Notes under the pieces: model-generated
The model's input: only the letters and a program-made list of their open reading frames with translations
What the model was told of the DNA's origin: nothing
Databases searched by the model: none
Position numbers and translations under genes: made by a program
Source: Kappaphycus alvarezii
Taxonomy: Eukaryota; Rhodophyta; Florideophyceae; Gigartinales; Solieriaceae
NCBI GenBank assembly: GCA_002205965.3
Contig: NADL03000470.1
Location: forward strand, 372,001-436,000
Reading direction: 5' to 3'
Length of the DNA stretch: 64,000 bases
In this document: in pieces, positions 11,571 through 22,262 of the stretch
Layout of the letters: each line of letters starts with the position of its first letter
Position numbering within the stretch: position 1 is the first letter of the stretch

Positions 11571-12880
11571 GGCTTCCGAGGACATCGTCGGAGTTGCCGA
11601 GGTGCAGGCGCCGAACGAAACAGAGTACGAAGCTAATATTTACGGACTTATTAAGTTCTTGGATGGACTAGAAATGGGAAAAGTTAATCTGGAACATAGA
11701 AATTGGGTACGCAGGAATCAAAAGGCTTTTACATTGTGGAATGGAAAACTCTTCCGGCACACTAAAGCCGGTCCCCGACTAGTGGCCCCTTTGAAAGAAA
11801 GAATGAAGATCTTGAGGACTTTCCATGATGAGCTAGGGCATTGGGATCTCGACACAACCAAAAAATTCGTAACTGAGAGATTCTGGTGGCCCGGTATCCA
11901 TAAGGACGTCTATAATTTCGTGAAAGCTGCGACAACTGCCAAAAAATTCACTCCAATACGGAAGTATAAGACAACTCTAAGTTTTCCAGTTTCCGGTCTC
12001 TTTGAAACCTTCTCAATTGACTTTGCGGGCCCGTTCAAGGAAACCTCTTCCGGAAAAAAAATATCTCCTTATAGGGGTGGAACATCTGACTGGATGGCCA
12101 ATAGCAGTTGCAGTTGAGGAGGCAAATGCTGAGGTGGTACTGAGATTCATCGAAAAAGAAATAATTGAACCGTTTGGTCTTCTAAAAAGGATAATCTCGG
12201 ATAACGCCCTTTGTTTTACTGCAACTTCACTGCTTCGTTTTTTGGACGAGAAAGGGATTCAGCTGAAGACCGTTCTCGCATGCTCCTATGTCCAACGGGA
12301 AAGCTGAGAGGATGGTTGGAACCATTAAACGAGCAATATCGAAAACTATGTCGGAGAATGAAATCCAGTGGGAAGATGCCTTACCAAAAGTATTATACGG
12401 CTATCGTCGAAGAAGAGGAAGAAGTGGACGTCACCATTCGAGCTAATGTACGGAAGGGCTCCTAGAATGTTACAGAGAGACATGGAAACAAATATTATCG
12501 ATGAAGAGAGTAGGAAAGTTGAACTACTGGCCACCGAAGGCTGGAGATCACACCGCGCGCTAAACAGACAAGAAATAAGGATGCAGAAACTGCAGTCAGA
12601 ACCTTTTCAGTTGGCTCTAAAGTACTTGTAGTACATGGAAAAGCAATGCAGCAGGCTGTGAAGTGGCCGGCCTTCCAAACCAAGTACTCGAACCCTTGCA
12701 TCGTCACGGAGGAAAGACACCCGCACTATCAGCTCTGTTCAAGCTCAGGGAAGAGATCAAGGAGGGCTATCCATGCACGTCGTCTGGTCCTTATCATCAG
12801 AGGGCTGAAGAATTCCTTCTCACACAGGACTATGCGCAACCACTGGGCATACTCATCTTTAACTATAGAATGATTCCTAT
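11571..12880 (+). pseudogene. gypsy integrase part
   Basis: A zinc-binding-type segment (HDELGHWDLDTTKKFV, then RFWWPGIHKDV) is followed by an integrase core start (FETFSIDFAGPF, first Asp), then IISDNALCF (second Asp). A C-terminal basic region around 12,610-12,780 reads KWPAFQTKYSNP and IHARRLV. The part is broken. Confidence 0.88.
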
Positions 12881-13997
12881 GGGAGGAAAAAGGGCCTGGG
12901 AATGGATCATCTCGATTACGCGGGACTACTACGAACTCCACGTAATCATCCATTTCTACATTAATATATGCCTATGTTTTCGTACGTTGAACGGACCATT
13001 GCTACCTGAAGAAGTTTCCGACTATTAATAAGAGTTCTATTTTCATTCCAAAACGGAAGGTTCACGGAAGCAGGTCCAGAGTTTGTGGAGGTAATATATC
13101 ATTACTCTATAGGAAGATATGGAATGGTAGCTGCTGGGACTTGTTGCAAACGTATCTGAATATTATTTGTCCAATTTACGTATTTCTCAAGAACAACCAA
13201 GACGTACGACTGAGAGGTTACGCCTTACCCCCGGATATGGAGTAAAGACTGGTCCCGTATCCTCTATGGGAACCTTACGTTTCTCCACGCACAAACTGGG
13301 AACGTTGGAGGCGGCGAGGATCCTCCTGAAGCAGTGATGATGACCAGAGGAGGACCTTCGGGAGACAATAACCCGCCCAGAAGAGGTTCCGGTCGTTCCC
13401 CGAGAGGACCTCGTGCAGGTCCCAGTACGTCAGGAGCTGGTCGCGGCCATTCATCGGGACCGTCCACCACAACTTCATCTCTAGCTCTCCTTCACAACCA
13501 TGCACAGCATACAGTCGGAAGAAGAAGATTATCTTTTTGGCTGCGCAATATCTCCGAGGATGCGAACGATGCGCAGGTCATTTCTTATTTCATGATAAGC
13601 ATCTGTTTATGTTTTAGGGCGCTACATGGACCGCACTTATCTTACGAAGATTCGTTCTTGATGATGCGCGTCTTCTTTTCTTATCGCATCCATTCCTCCG
13701 GCATCTTCCAGAAGAGTTTGCATATCACATATATTTTTTCACTCTTGGAAGATTCGGAAGAGTCACGGAAGAAGAATGTATTCAACCCCACCTCGATGTT
13801 ATCAAACCAATATATGAGGCTATGCTACAAAGTGAGGTACCAGTAATGCGAACCTACTTTTTAGAGCATCATATTGGTAATCAGTTGCATCCGTACCCGT
13901 TTGAGAGACCATACATTTTATCAATAAGACAGCGAACACTAACGGAAGCAGAAGAAGAGCAGTGACGAGTCGGGACGTTCGTCTTGAGCGGAGGGCG
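12881..13997 (+). other. gypsy 3' region with extra coding-like sequence
   Basis: After integrase the element holds about 1.1 kb before the 3' LTR, more than pol needs. It includes a frame at 13,334-13,846 whose start is rich in Gly, Pro, Arg and Ser (RRGSGRSPRGPRAGPSTSG). Two diverged copies of an about 85-bp segment lie at 12,910-12,995 and 13,550-13,633; both read ICLCFR in one frame. The role is unknown; an accessory gene is possible. The GAGCGGAGGGCG stretch just before 13,998 is the likely polypurine tract. Confidence 0.55.
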
Positions 13998-14710
13998 TGA
14001 TGTGCGCAAATTCGCACACGAAAAAATCTAGATGAGGACCAATTGTATACAGTATGGAATTGGGAAGATATTTTTACAGTTTTTGAATTTGCAAGATATT
14101 TTTAATTTGGGTGAGTGTGGCAAATTCATCGGTTGATTTTTTCATTTTAGGACACGCTGTCATAGTAGATGTCAGTACAGTTCCAGGTTGTGGGTGATAC
14201 TACAAGTACTCTGAAAGGTCTATATAATGGCCACATCAATTCCCACCCCTGGCCGATGGGTGGCTGGCATGGGTATGGCACCTAGATATTTACCTTGAGG
14301 AAATATCTTCTAATAGTCTCTCTGGTTCACACGATTACCGTGAATGCATTTTATGGTTATTAGTATGTTTGTTTGAGACTTTTAGGGTAGCCAAAAGTCT
14401 ATATAAGCCGAGTAAACTGCTTCCTTTAGTGGAGGTCAAGCAAGTTGGCAGACAACTTCAGGTCAAGCTAGGGTAGTAGAAGTTGAGAGTCAATCTCAGA
14501 CCCAAGAAAACTTTTTCCTAAGCTGGTCGCAGAGCATCAGTGGTAGACGCTGCCCCTATTATACTTGCTTGTAGCCCTCTCAACTCTCTCCCATATACAC
14601 TCCTTTTTATTTGTTCAACTATACCACGGTAGCACTTTTGTCGCTCGCAACACCTCCGTCTTGGGTAGTTGGTTCTAAGTATCTCTTCTCCCGACGATTT
14701 ACCCCTATCA
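13998..14710 (+). repeat. 3' LTR of the gypsy element (type A)
   Basis: Same termini as the 5' LTR (TGATGTGCGC ... CCCCTATCA), 713 bp against 718 bp. By eye there are a few dozen small differences between the two. The next base begins a LINE RT on the minus strand. Confidence 0.93.
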
Positions 14711-15809
14711 GAACCCATCGCGCGATGCCAGGTGCAAAGTCCAGAACGGCATCAAGAATGCGTTGTCGACAAATGCTGTTGAAAGCATTGTGGGCATCGA
14801 CTTGGATCAATACGTGGTCCTGGAACTTGGTGTTTTGCGTCAGGCGACGGACGGCATGAACAATGGCCTCAGCCCCGCTTTTAACGCCCACGCCGAGTTG
14901 ATGAGGCAAGAGATAGGAAGCTGCAGTCGAGCAAGCCTTGTGAGCGAGGAGGCGGGCAATAAGTCGGCGGAGGAGGAGACCAACAGCTATAGGGCGAAGT
15001 CCACCGTTGGGCTTGTGGAGGGCTGTGAGCCGGCCCCCACAGAAGTAGGCCCTGCACGAGTCCGGTAGTTCGCCGTTGGAACACATGTTAACAAACTTGG
15101 TCAGCACATAAAGACAGTCACGGGCGGGATGCACCCCCCGCAGGTCGAAGCAACATACGGAGAAAGAGCGGGGAAAGGCCATCAGATCCAGGGGCGGTGG
15201 ACGGGTCGAGGCTATGGATGGCTCTACGAACATCCGAAACGGAAAACTTGACGGCAGGGGGAAGACGAGAGTTAGGGAGGGGCTGAACGGGGGACGTGGG
15301 CGTGGGGTGAAGGGATTTGAGTCTGCGGAGATTGTCTTCCGAGGGCACAACAGGTGGGGTATCGTGCAGTAAGGCTGCTGTGGCGCGGGAAGGACTGCCA
15401 CGGTGCAGTAAGCGGCGGCTGCGCTGGAGGGTAGATGGGGAATGAGAGGCGTCGGCATGGGTAGCAGGGGGTGGGAGGCCCCGAAAAGGGAGAGGGCTTC
15501 AATGAAGAGGTCATCGAAAAGACCGGAAGATGCGAGACGAATGCGGTCGGCAAGATTGGAGCAGATTTCAGAGCGGCTCGAGCGATGGAAGCGAGGATGA
15601 TTGCGTCGAAATACGAGTTTGGGGAGGGCGACAAGTTCGAGAAGGGCACGATGACGATGTGCATCAGACGGAGCAGCGATGACACGGCTCAGGAGGCAAA
15701 ATAGAGTCGTAGGCCGCTGCTTGAACTGGGCGAGGGATGTACGGAAGAACGGGTATCGAAGCCCTGAAAAGAGCAGGGAAAGTAAGGGCAGTAGGAGGGA
15801 CAGAAGCAA
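14711..15809 (-). pseudogene. LINE family Y-type reverse transcriptase, N-terminal part
   Basis: The minus strand encodes a long frame with a Pro/Ser-rich leader, then FCGGRLTALHKPNGGLRPIAVG, LLRRLIARLLAHK, LLPHQLGVGVKSGAEAIVHA and VDAHNAFNSICRQRILD (first catalytic Asp), ending FAPGIARWV where the gypsy 3' LTR begins. This is the LINE RT type that reads 'LRPIAVG...GVGVKSGAEA' in algae and protists. The upstream ORF1-like region cannot be assigned. The fitting downstream RT part (YADD) lies at 19.45-19.93 kb, but I cannot show they are one copy. Confidence 0.88.
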
Positions 15810-16387
15810 TCCTACTGGTCATTATCGGTCATTGATTCTGTACAGTACTGTACAGTGTGCCAATCCTCCGGACTTCCTGTCCTGTACGGTCGGTATGCAC
15901 TTCAGACCTCCTTGTTCAAACTGTAATTGTCACCCGTGCTTCACTGTCAGTTGATACAGCAATGCAATCAATATGGTGCTGCAGAAATTGACCGTTGAGG
16001 ATTTTGAAATTTTGTCCTCGTCAGCGGAGGACACGGGAGCCTGCGGGATAGTCGATGGGCGGTGCGATGAAGAAAGCGTGGTCGGGATGTCGATGTTCCA
16101 ATCGATCGCCTAGGCAGCGAGAAGCAGGGGGGGGCGCCGGGCACCGAGATCCACGTGACTGTGGATGATACGAAAAGAAGTAAAACGAATGTGAGAGTAT
16201 TGCGGTACTTACCCCAGATGAACGTCACAGTACAGTACTCCGCCTCGACGATTATCCAAATTTATATACTTCATTGGCTACGGATCATATTCAATTTTTT
16301 CCGTTTGTGCCGTTTCCAAATGGACTGAGTGTCGAATCGACAATAGATTGATCTGTCCGAGCTTTTGACTAATTCAGGCTGTATACC
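15810..16387. other. No recognised gene; contains a TACTGTA palindrome
   Basis: No gene recognised. A perfect 16-bp palindrome, TGTACAGTACTGTACA, lies at 15,839-15,854, and a related ACAGTACAGTACT lies near 16,229. An 86-codon minus frame at 15,968-16,228 has no family resemblance. Confidence 0.5.
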
Positions 16388-17180
16388 TCAGCTCTCTGGT
16401 TGGAGAAGAGATCTAATAAATTCGTCTCGAAGCAAGGGCCCTAGAGATATTGAACAGTCATTGGACTCGTCGAAAAGAAGTTGTTGATCCCGTTGCGGAG
16501 CGGAAAAAAGATGCCCAGGTTGACCCTCAACAGGGATTACATCGCTTGACATGTCATCTCTTCCGGTTTCATTTACGCCATCGACAACTGAGCCATCAGG
16601 TGAAGAAGCATCTGATTTAACAATTTCAGCGCTACTCTCTTCACTTAGAATAGGACTGGTTTCTTCATGGACTTTGGTATCTCTCTCAGGACTGTTATTA
16701 CGAACAATTAATATGTCACCTCCTTCACAAGATCCAACTGGTGCTACCTTTTCAGAATGATTTGAATAAGTGTAAAACTTGACTGAATCGATTGTATTCA
16801 GCACTTTGCATAGGACTGCTCTCATCGTAGGTGCCTCGAAGTAAGTCTGAGCCAAGTCCTATTAAATTCCATACGAATCCCATGGTCCCGTCGAGTGTAG
16901 ACTCATCACTCATTTCTGCAAACGAATCACTTGAATCACTATTGTCTTTGGCAGTTGACGTAGTGTGGACTGATTCTAAATCAACTATTTCGGGAGAAAT
17001 GATTTCTCTATTTCGCTCAATTTCAGTTTCCATCTTATTTCTGCGCGGAGAATTACAAGAAACCAAGGATTGGGGATCAACTTGACGTTCATAGTCTTTC
17101 GACATGTCTCGTTCTTGACTCTCTAATATCTTGCACTCAGGCTGGGCTCTCAAATATGAATCAATATTTTCACGGGTGGC
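16388..17180 (-). pseudogene. Candidate host-gene exons, acidic Ser-rich protein, unknown
   Basis: Two overlapping minus-strand frames (17,153-16,752 extended upstream to about 17,180, and 16,855-16,388) both read acidic, Ser/Glu-rich protein without low-complexity DNA. The first has EIVDLESVHTTSTAKD and GFVWNLIGLGSDLLR; the second has GDILIVRNNSPERD and ends LLRDEFIRSLLQPES. A shift near 16,800 or a short intron would link them. A splice-acceptor-like CTAAC...CTAG precedes 17,180. I do not recognise a family. It may be a decayed host gene or a spliced one. Confidence 0.35.
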
Positions 17181-17184
17181 CTAG

Positions 17185-17680
17185 CATTCCCTGAAATACT
17201 TTGTTAGTTACTGTGTTGTATAGATCACAACGCCTTGCCAGCTGCGATGGCCCCACACTATCGTCTTGACAATCATAGACTTCCAAATGTGGGTTTTTTC
17301 GCAAGAATGCCTCTAAAGATCCTTGGGTGGGCGCTCGGCGCCCAGAAATCTTTAACTTTTAGTAGAATCCCACATTTTGATAAAGTGTCTTCTTCCCGCA
17401 CGCGGTCTCTGATCTCGGTAAAGTTCCAGGTGACTATTTTTCTGCAAGTAAGTTGTCAAGTTCTTTACCGGAGGAGCAGCCATCCCGCTACTTTCAATTC
17501 TCTTTTCTTATCCCATAGAGTGATACGTCTCTCTGCGATTTCATGAGGATAAACGTAAGTCTGGGTGACTTCATTGTACGTTACCGAATCACAGAGAGGA
17601 GTCTTTTTCTGTTTCGTCCTCGGAGGTCTACCCCTCGTTTCACGTTTTTTGTGAGGCTAAGAGGCATTTGTTCGCGAATT
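17185..17680 (-). other. Coding-like minus-strand segments upstream of the acidic frames
   Basis: Two further minus-strand peptides look coding: one with RGRPPRTKQKKTPLC and YPHEIAERRITLWDKKREL (about 17,660-17,480; AT-hook-like start), and one with LEAFLRKNPHLEVYDC and DLYNTVTNKVFQGML (about 17,330-17,185). They are in different frames and lead in the same direction as the acidic frames. No family recognised. Confidence 0.3.
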
Positions 17681-18085
17681 AGGAGAACCTCCTCATTGCA
17701 AATTCTGAAGAGGTTCACAGCTTAAATACATAATTAGGAACGAAGAAATTCCCCAATATCACATAAGTTATCACATTTATTAGGAGTCGATGTGATACAC
17801 ATGGCTAAATTTCCACGCATAGCGAGAATTTACTGTGTGACTGTGGGTTTAAGCCTTGATAATGTGATAATGTATCCTGAAACATGGTTTGAACGAGATT
17901 TATAGTACTCGTGAGCCTCGCACCACTCACAGTAAACCAAACCCACAACTTGAAAGTTTGTATATTCCAGAGAAACTCTATTTTCAGGGTATTTCAGTGG
18001 CTAACCCTTTTAGGCCTCGTCTTCGTTTGCTCTTATCAGGAAAACTACGCAAACCACCCCATTTGAACACACATACCGAAGATCT
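17681..18085. other. No recognised gene
   Basis: AT-rich stretch without a supported gene. The segment around 17,990-18,060 (minus) resembles 24,885-24,945 (plus): both read TTTTCCTGATAAGAG followed by an ACGAGGCC motif, so a small dispersed repeat is present. Confidence 0.4.
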
Positions 18086-19446
18086 TGATGTGCGCAAAAT
18101 TTGCACACGAAAAAAAAAGAGGAGGACCAAATTTGGATACAGTATCGGGATTTGGAGATATTTTTACAGTTTCTGAATTTGCAAGATATTTTAATTTGGA
18201 TGAGTGTGGCAAATTCATGAGTTGATTTTTTATTTTAAGACACAGTGTCATTAATAGATGTCATTACTGTACACGTCCAAGGTCGACATACTTTTCGAAG
18301 ACGTCGCAGTATTTAAACTTCGAAGTCGACGTCGTTGAGGCAACCCCCCGCCATCAACTACCCATCGGCTCACCCCTTCTTTTAGCCCTTAACATGACCA
18401 ACCTCCGTCCTTCCCTCACCATCACCAAGTCATCCCGAGGCCGTCGTCCACTCAACGCTTTGGCCCTGATGGCAAATGGTCCAACCGACTACGATGATTA
18501 CTGTAGAAGGTTGGACCGGGGAACGCGTTCGGGAGTGGGTCCGCCGTAACTGCTTCGAGCAGGCAGAAGAGGCAGAGGAGGAGGAGGAGGGAGAAGAGGA
18601 GATAGAGGAAGAGGAGGAAGGAGGAGGATGAAGAGGAGGACTGGGTGGATCCGTGGGAACCACTAGTGTATAACGGTGGGGGGCTCCCATGGAGAAAGGA
18701 GGGGAGACTGAGGGAGTAATTGTGATCTCTGACTCTTCTGACGAGGATGAAGAGAGAAGAGAAGAGGAGGAAGAGGAGGATGAGGGGAGGGAGACATGGA
18801 AAGTGCTGGATTAGTGGGGAAGGGGCCAGAAAATATGGACCAGGTGGTTCCGACTCCGGAACCGGATGGGGACGTCCTCAGTGGTCCAGATATTTCACAG
18901 GAGGCAATGGAGAATTCTAAGCCGTTCGCGGATATTTGTGTGGACTGCCTGGGTGGAATGGATATTTTGGGGGAACTGTTTGGCTCTGATGTAGAGGACT
19001 AAGATATGAAGGAAAGAATCTAGATATTTATCCTGATAGTATCTGCTGTTAGTCTTTCTCGTTCACACGATTCCATTTGATGCATTTTATGGTTTTAGTA
19101 TGTTTCTTTGAGACTTTAGGGATACCCAAAAAGTCTATATAGCTAGTAAACTGCTTCCTCTTGTGGAGGTCAAGCAAGTTGGCAGACAACTTCAAGTCAA
19201 GTCCCGAGTAGTAGGAAGTTGAGAGTCAACTTCAGACCCAAGAAACTTTTTCCTACGCTGCTCACAGAGCATCAGTAGTAGACTCTGCCCCTTTCATACT
19301 TGCTTGTAGCCCTCTCAACTCTCTTCCATATACACTCCTTCTTGCTCGTTCAACTATACCACGGTAGCACTTTTGTCGCTTGCAACACCTCCTTCTTGGG
19401 GTAGTTGGTTCTGAGTATCTCTTCTCCCGACGATTTACCCCTATCA
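18086..19446 (+). repeat. Long LTR (type B) of a gypsy relative, solo
   Basis: Starts TGATGTGCGC and ends CCCCTATCA, as LTR type A does. The first about 160 bp and last about 430 bp match type A; the central about 760 bp is different and carries a coding segment. No internal gag-pol is attached, so it is a solo LTR. Flanks are GATCT (18,081-18,085) and GAAGA (19,447-19,451), not a matching pair. GAAGA does match the outer flank of the reversed LTR ending at 23,258. Confidence 0.88.
18308..19002 (+). other. Coding segment inside LTR type B
   Basis: A TATTTAAA box near 18,308 precedes an ATG at 18,394. The sequence then reads, in order, a basic part with SSRGRRP and ANGPTDYDDYCRRLDRERV, a long Glu run, a VIVISDSSDEDEE motif at about 18,716-18,757, and an acidic frame at 18,796-19,002 ending LFGSDVED. 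VIVI followed by phosphorylatable Ser and acids is the pattern of a SUMO-interacting motif; this is an inference from the motif alone. The segment recurs in the LTR at 50,022 and, for the first part, at 22.7-23.0 kb and 34.3-34.5 kb. All copies are fossils with several breaks. Confidence 0.6.
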
Positions 19447-19930
19447 GAAGATATAGCCGATCCATAGTGGTGTAAATGGAAACCCAATTGCGCATCATCG
19501 AAGTCTCGAAGGGATTGCAAGACACAGTCAACGGCGGTTTAACGGCCTACGAAATTTTGGGAAGTAAAAATATTCCGAGCCAATCGGAGATTCCAGCACG
19601 ATGAAATCGGGGGGGTAGAAAAGGGGCATGAAAGTGACAAAGGGGGTCGGGAAGGGGAGATGTCGTAAATTTCATTCTTGGAAGGGTTGAGCTGGAACCC
19701 AAGTGGACCTTCTTCAAGCTGGATGAAACGAATAGCGGCGGCGGCTTGGGAACGAGAAAGCAAAATGATACTGTCATCCGCATACCAAGCATTCAGGGCA
19801 GATGGGAACTTCTCCTGTAGCGAGAGCGAAAGAGTTTGACAAAACAGGTCAAAGAGCAGGGAACCTAGGAGATAACTAATTTTCAAGTTCCCGTTCAATG
19901 CCCGTGATGATCCCGCGATCATCAGAGAGA
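19447..19930 (-). pseudogene. LINE family Y reverse transcriptase, YADD part
   Basis: The minus strand reads YLLGSLLFDLFCQTL, then WYADDSIILLSRS (the catalytic Y-x-DD), then EGPLGFQLNPSKNE, and near the LTR edge FDDAQLGFHLHHYG. This is the second half of the RT palm and the thumb. The next conserved part of the same protein is on the plus strand at 23,300, which fits an inversion between the LTRs (see findings). An in-frame stop lies near 19,539. Confidence 0.88.
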
Positions 19931-20509
19931 TGGAATCTACTGTCCCTTTATACTACTCCCTAGCCTCAGTGGAGCAGGTCAAATCATCCTATCTTGCCTC
20001 TCTATGTGATGCTATGCACCCCCTACTTGTTGAAACTGTTGTCATTGACATGAGATGTTCATAACACCATTTTAATAGGTTTCCTGACAAATTGTTTGAT
20101 GCTATCTTTATAATAGCTCCTATTAGTGCATTCACAATTGCCAGCTTGTCCGATCGTCATCCCTGATGTAACATCTTGTTGTGTACGCATATGGAATCAT
20201 ACCAACATATACATACTACTCTGTAAACAAACAATAGATAGTCCTGTGTCCGACACGTGCCCGTGCTTCAGCTTTATTCTGAAAATCACCCCATTATGAC
20301 CTTTATCCTTTTGAAGCTGTTTCAGAACGTCACAGTAAAGTGATGTTGACGAGTACCGCACTTGTGCCTGTTCAACTCAACTTGATGAGTGCCATCTGAA
20401 CCACGGACACAGTAAGTCCGAAAGAAAGCTCCGTAGGAGCATCGTAACAAACGTTTACCCACTGTGCGAGGCCTGGGGCATGCAGTTGTACGAAAAAAGT
20501 ATATTTCTT
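19931..20509. other. No recognised gene
   Basis: The first 60 bp may continue the LINE RT upstream on minus (CSTEARE). The rest holds nothing I can name. Confidence 0.4.
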
Positions 20510-20800
20510 CCTCTATGAAAGGAAAAGCAAGTTAGCAGACAACTTCAGGTCCAGTCCTAAGTAGTTAGGAAGTTGAGAGCCAGCATCAGACCCAAGAACT
20601 TTCTGTTTAAGCCAGTCGCAGAGCACTGGTGGAAGACCCTACCCCTTTAGAGTTTGCTACTAGAGTAGTCACTCAGCTTTCATGCACAATCCTCCCCACC
20701 ACCTGTAAACGTCTACAGTAGCACTTCAGACGCTCGCAAGGACTATCACCTCTGGTCGTTAGTGTTTCCATTTTCCTTTGGCGCCATTTTCACCCTATCA
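20510..20800 (+). repeat. LTR 3' fragment, third subtype (type C)
   Basis: From about 20,510 the sequence follows the LTR 3' part (AAGTTGGCAG-like, AGGAAGTTGAGAG, ... CACCCTATCA). It is closer to the LTR end at 34.9-35.19 kb than to types A or B (shared GGCG-CATTTT before CCCTATCA). It is an old truncated solo LTR. Confidence 0.75.
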
Positions 20801-21254
20801 CCTTCTATCTATTCCCTCACCAGTTTCCTTGTGAAGCGTAACTGACTAATAGCCTAACAGACTACCCGGTCAAAAGGAATTGAGCATAATTTCTAGACAA
20901 AAAACTACTAAGTTTTTTCTTTTTTCCTCCATGGCCATCCTGAATGCCAAGTAATGGGTGCTCTGCGCCCTCAAACCAGTATTGACTCCCATAAAATTGT
21001 GGTGTGGTTCCAATACTTCTTTCAAGTCCCGCTGTTCCTTTCAGACGTGCCTTGGCTGAAACGGAACTGCTCCGAAACCCTCGACTGTTTCCAGGATCAT
21101 CTCCCCCACCGTAGGCATGGTGGCCACAGAACTCGACGAGATGACCTTCAAGTCGTCCTATTTGCGCAAGACCTGCATAAAGCGGCCCGCCATTCTGCTG
21201 TCGAATCGCATGACGGGGTCCATCGCACGAGGCCAGACATCCTGACGATAGGAA
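20801..21254 (-). other. Coding-like minus-strand remnant, unknown
   Basis: The minus strand reads RAMDPVMRFDSRMAGRFMQV and VISSSSVATMPTVGEMILET with one stop between them. This looks like old coding DNA, and LINE Z may have landed in it at about 21,255. No family recognised. Confidence 0.25.
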
Positions 21255-21750
21255 GCAATGGAGGTACAAACTTCTTTCACAAGACATACGGCAACCCGCC
21301 AGTGCCTTCCAAAAGGAGGGTGCACACTTTTACTTTCAACCCACTCACCTCCCTCAACGCAGCCATCTCCGCCAAACGTAGAAGGTATGAACCACTGCTC
21401 GCGACTGCTACTAGAGGGAGGCTTGTGCCTATCCCAATATCCACCCTTGGAGGCTGGCACCCAGACGCGTACGCGGTGCTAACCGATGTCGCGCGGAACG
21501 TGGACGTTCGAGAGATGGAGACCCATGGGATGGTTAGAGCGGTGCTTACCCAAAGGCACGCTGTTGCGGCCGTCATGTCCAACGCGGCATGCCTGTTCGC
21601 CGGCATTGAGCCGGCCCTGTAAGGAAGGTCATGTACTGTAGTGTTACCCATCAGCGACGACTTATCCCGCATAACGCATTAGCCGTGTGGATATAACCGA
21701 CCACATCCTCCATGCATTAAAATAACCCAAATTATTCCCCCACTTTTAAT
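21255..21750 (+). mobile_element. LINE family Z, 5'-truncated copy with 3' end
   Basis: The plus strand encodes the C-terminal end of a LINE ORF2: FNPLTSLNAAISAKRRRY, then STLGGWHPDAYAVLTDVARN, REMETHGMVRAVLTQRHA and SNAACLFAGIEPAL, with a stop at 21,620. The ORF frame is open from 20,954, but only the part from about 21,255 belongs to the LINE. The 3' UTR (about 125 bp) ends in the family tail with AAATTATTCCCCC near 21,742. The C-terminus corresponds to the domain that follows RT in this clade and may be endonuclease-like; this was not proven here. Confidence 0.82.
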
Positions 21751-22262
21751 CCGCTCACATCACTCAGGCGGCCGTCTTCGCGAAGCATAGAAGATATGAA
21801 TCTTTCATTCCAACCTCCGTGAGAAGTAGGCTCGTGCCTATCCCTATAGCCACTCTCGAAGGTTGACAACCGGATATCTGTAGGGTGCTAACTGATGTCG
21901 CGCGGAACTTTGACGTTAGGGCGGTGGAGGCCTATGGCAAGGTCCGAGCGGTGTCTACTCAAAGACACGCTGCCGCAGCCGTACTGTCCAACGCAGCTTG
22001 CCTACTGTATGGCCTTGAGCCGGCTTTTTAGGGTAAATTAAGAGGTGGTATCGGTCACCACGTAGGATATTCCGGGCCAAAAGCGACATATCTTTCAAAG
22101 ATTAAATCAACCCGCATTCCCCGCATTGTCGGGGATAGCGTTTAGTGTTTTCTTTTTGGAAAAGTGAGGCCAGCTGTTCCCTCCAAGGAGCTGGTACAAA
22201 TGGTACAACTTACAAGATAGGATGTATCTTCCAAGAGTAAAACACCCAAACCTTTCCCCCTA
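21751..22262 (+). mobile_element. LINE family Z, second decayed copy and a further tail
   Basis: From about 21,760 a second copy begins with a sequence matching the AKRRRYE and GRLVPIP parts, followed by VLTDVARN-like and RHAAAAVLSNAACL-like peptides, and ends with a stop near 22,031. Its tail (CATATCTTTCAAAG) follows at about 22,090. A separate tail copy, GTATCTTCCAAGAGTAAAAC to CCTTTCCCCC, lies at 22,223-22,260. The plus strand here contains in-frame stops. Confidence 0.75.

Larger units (their letters stand above)
7210..14710 (+). mobile_element. Ty3/gypsy LTR retrotransposon, broken, fairly young
   Basis: A 7.5-kb element with direct LTRs at both ends encloses, in order, gag with zinc knuckles, protease, reverse transcriptase, RNase H and integrase. 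That order (integrase after RNase H) defines Ty3/gypsy. The two LTRs look about 95-97% identical by eye, so the insertion is fairly recent, yet the coding part is broken in roughly six to ten places. The bases next to the LTRs are GATAT on the left and GAACC on the right, which is not a matching target duplication. The two flanks also belong to different LINE families, so this copy may be a recombinant between two insertions. Confidence 0.95.

Noticed and set aside
13577-13617. GT...TTTTAG that looks like a 41-nt intron in the gypsy 3' region
   Set aside because: A related sequence at about 12,943 lacks the acceptor, so the resemblance is better explained by the internal duplication.
18045-18251. 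Minus-strand 68-codon frame, also seen at 49,974-50,189
   Set aside because: It lies in the non-coding 5' part of the long LTR, and its recurrence only reflects the LTR copies.
18600-18660. GAGGA-rich tract as a microsatellite
   Set aside because: It is the Glu-coding run of the LTR-embedded segment and is present in the other copy.
20954-21254. N-terminal 100 codons of the 222-codon plus-strand frame
   Set aside because: Only the part from about 21,255 has LINE Z similarity; the earlier part is open by chance over an unrelated minus-strand remnant.
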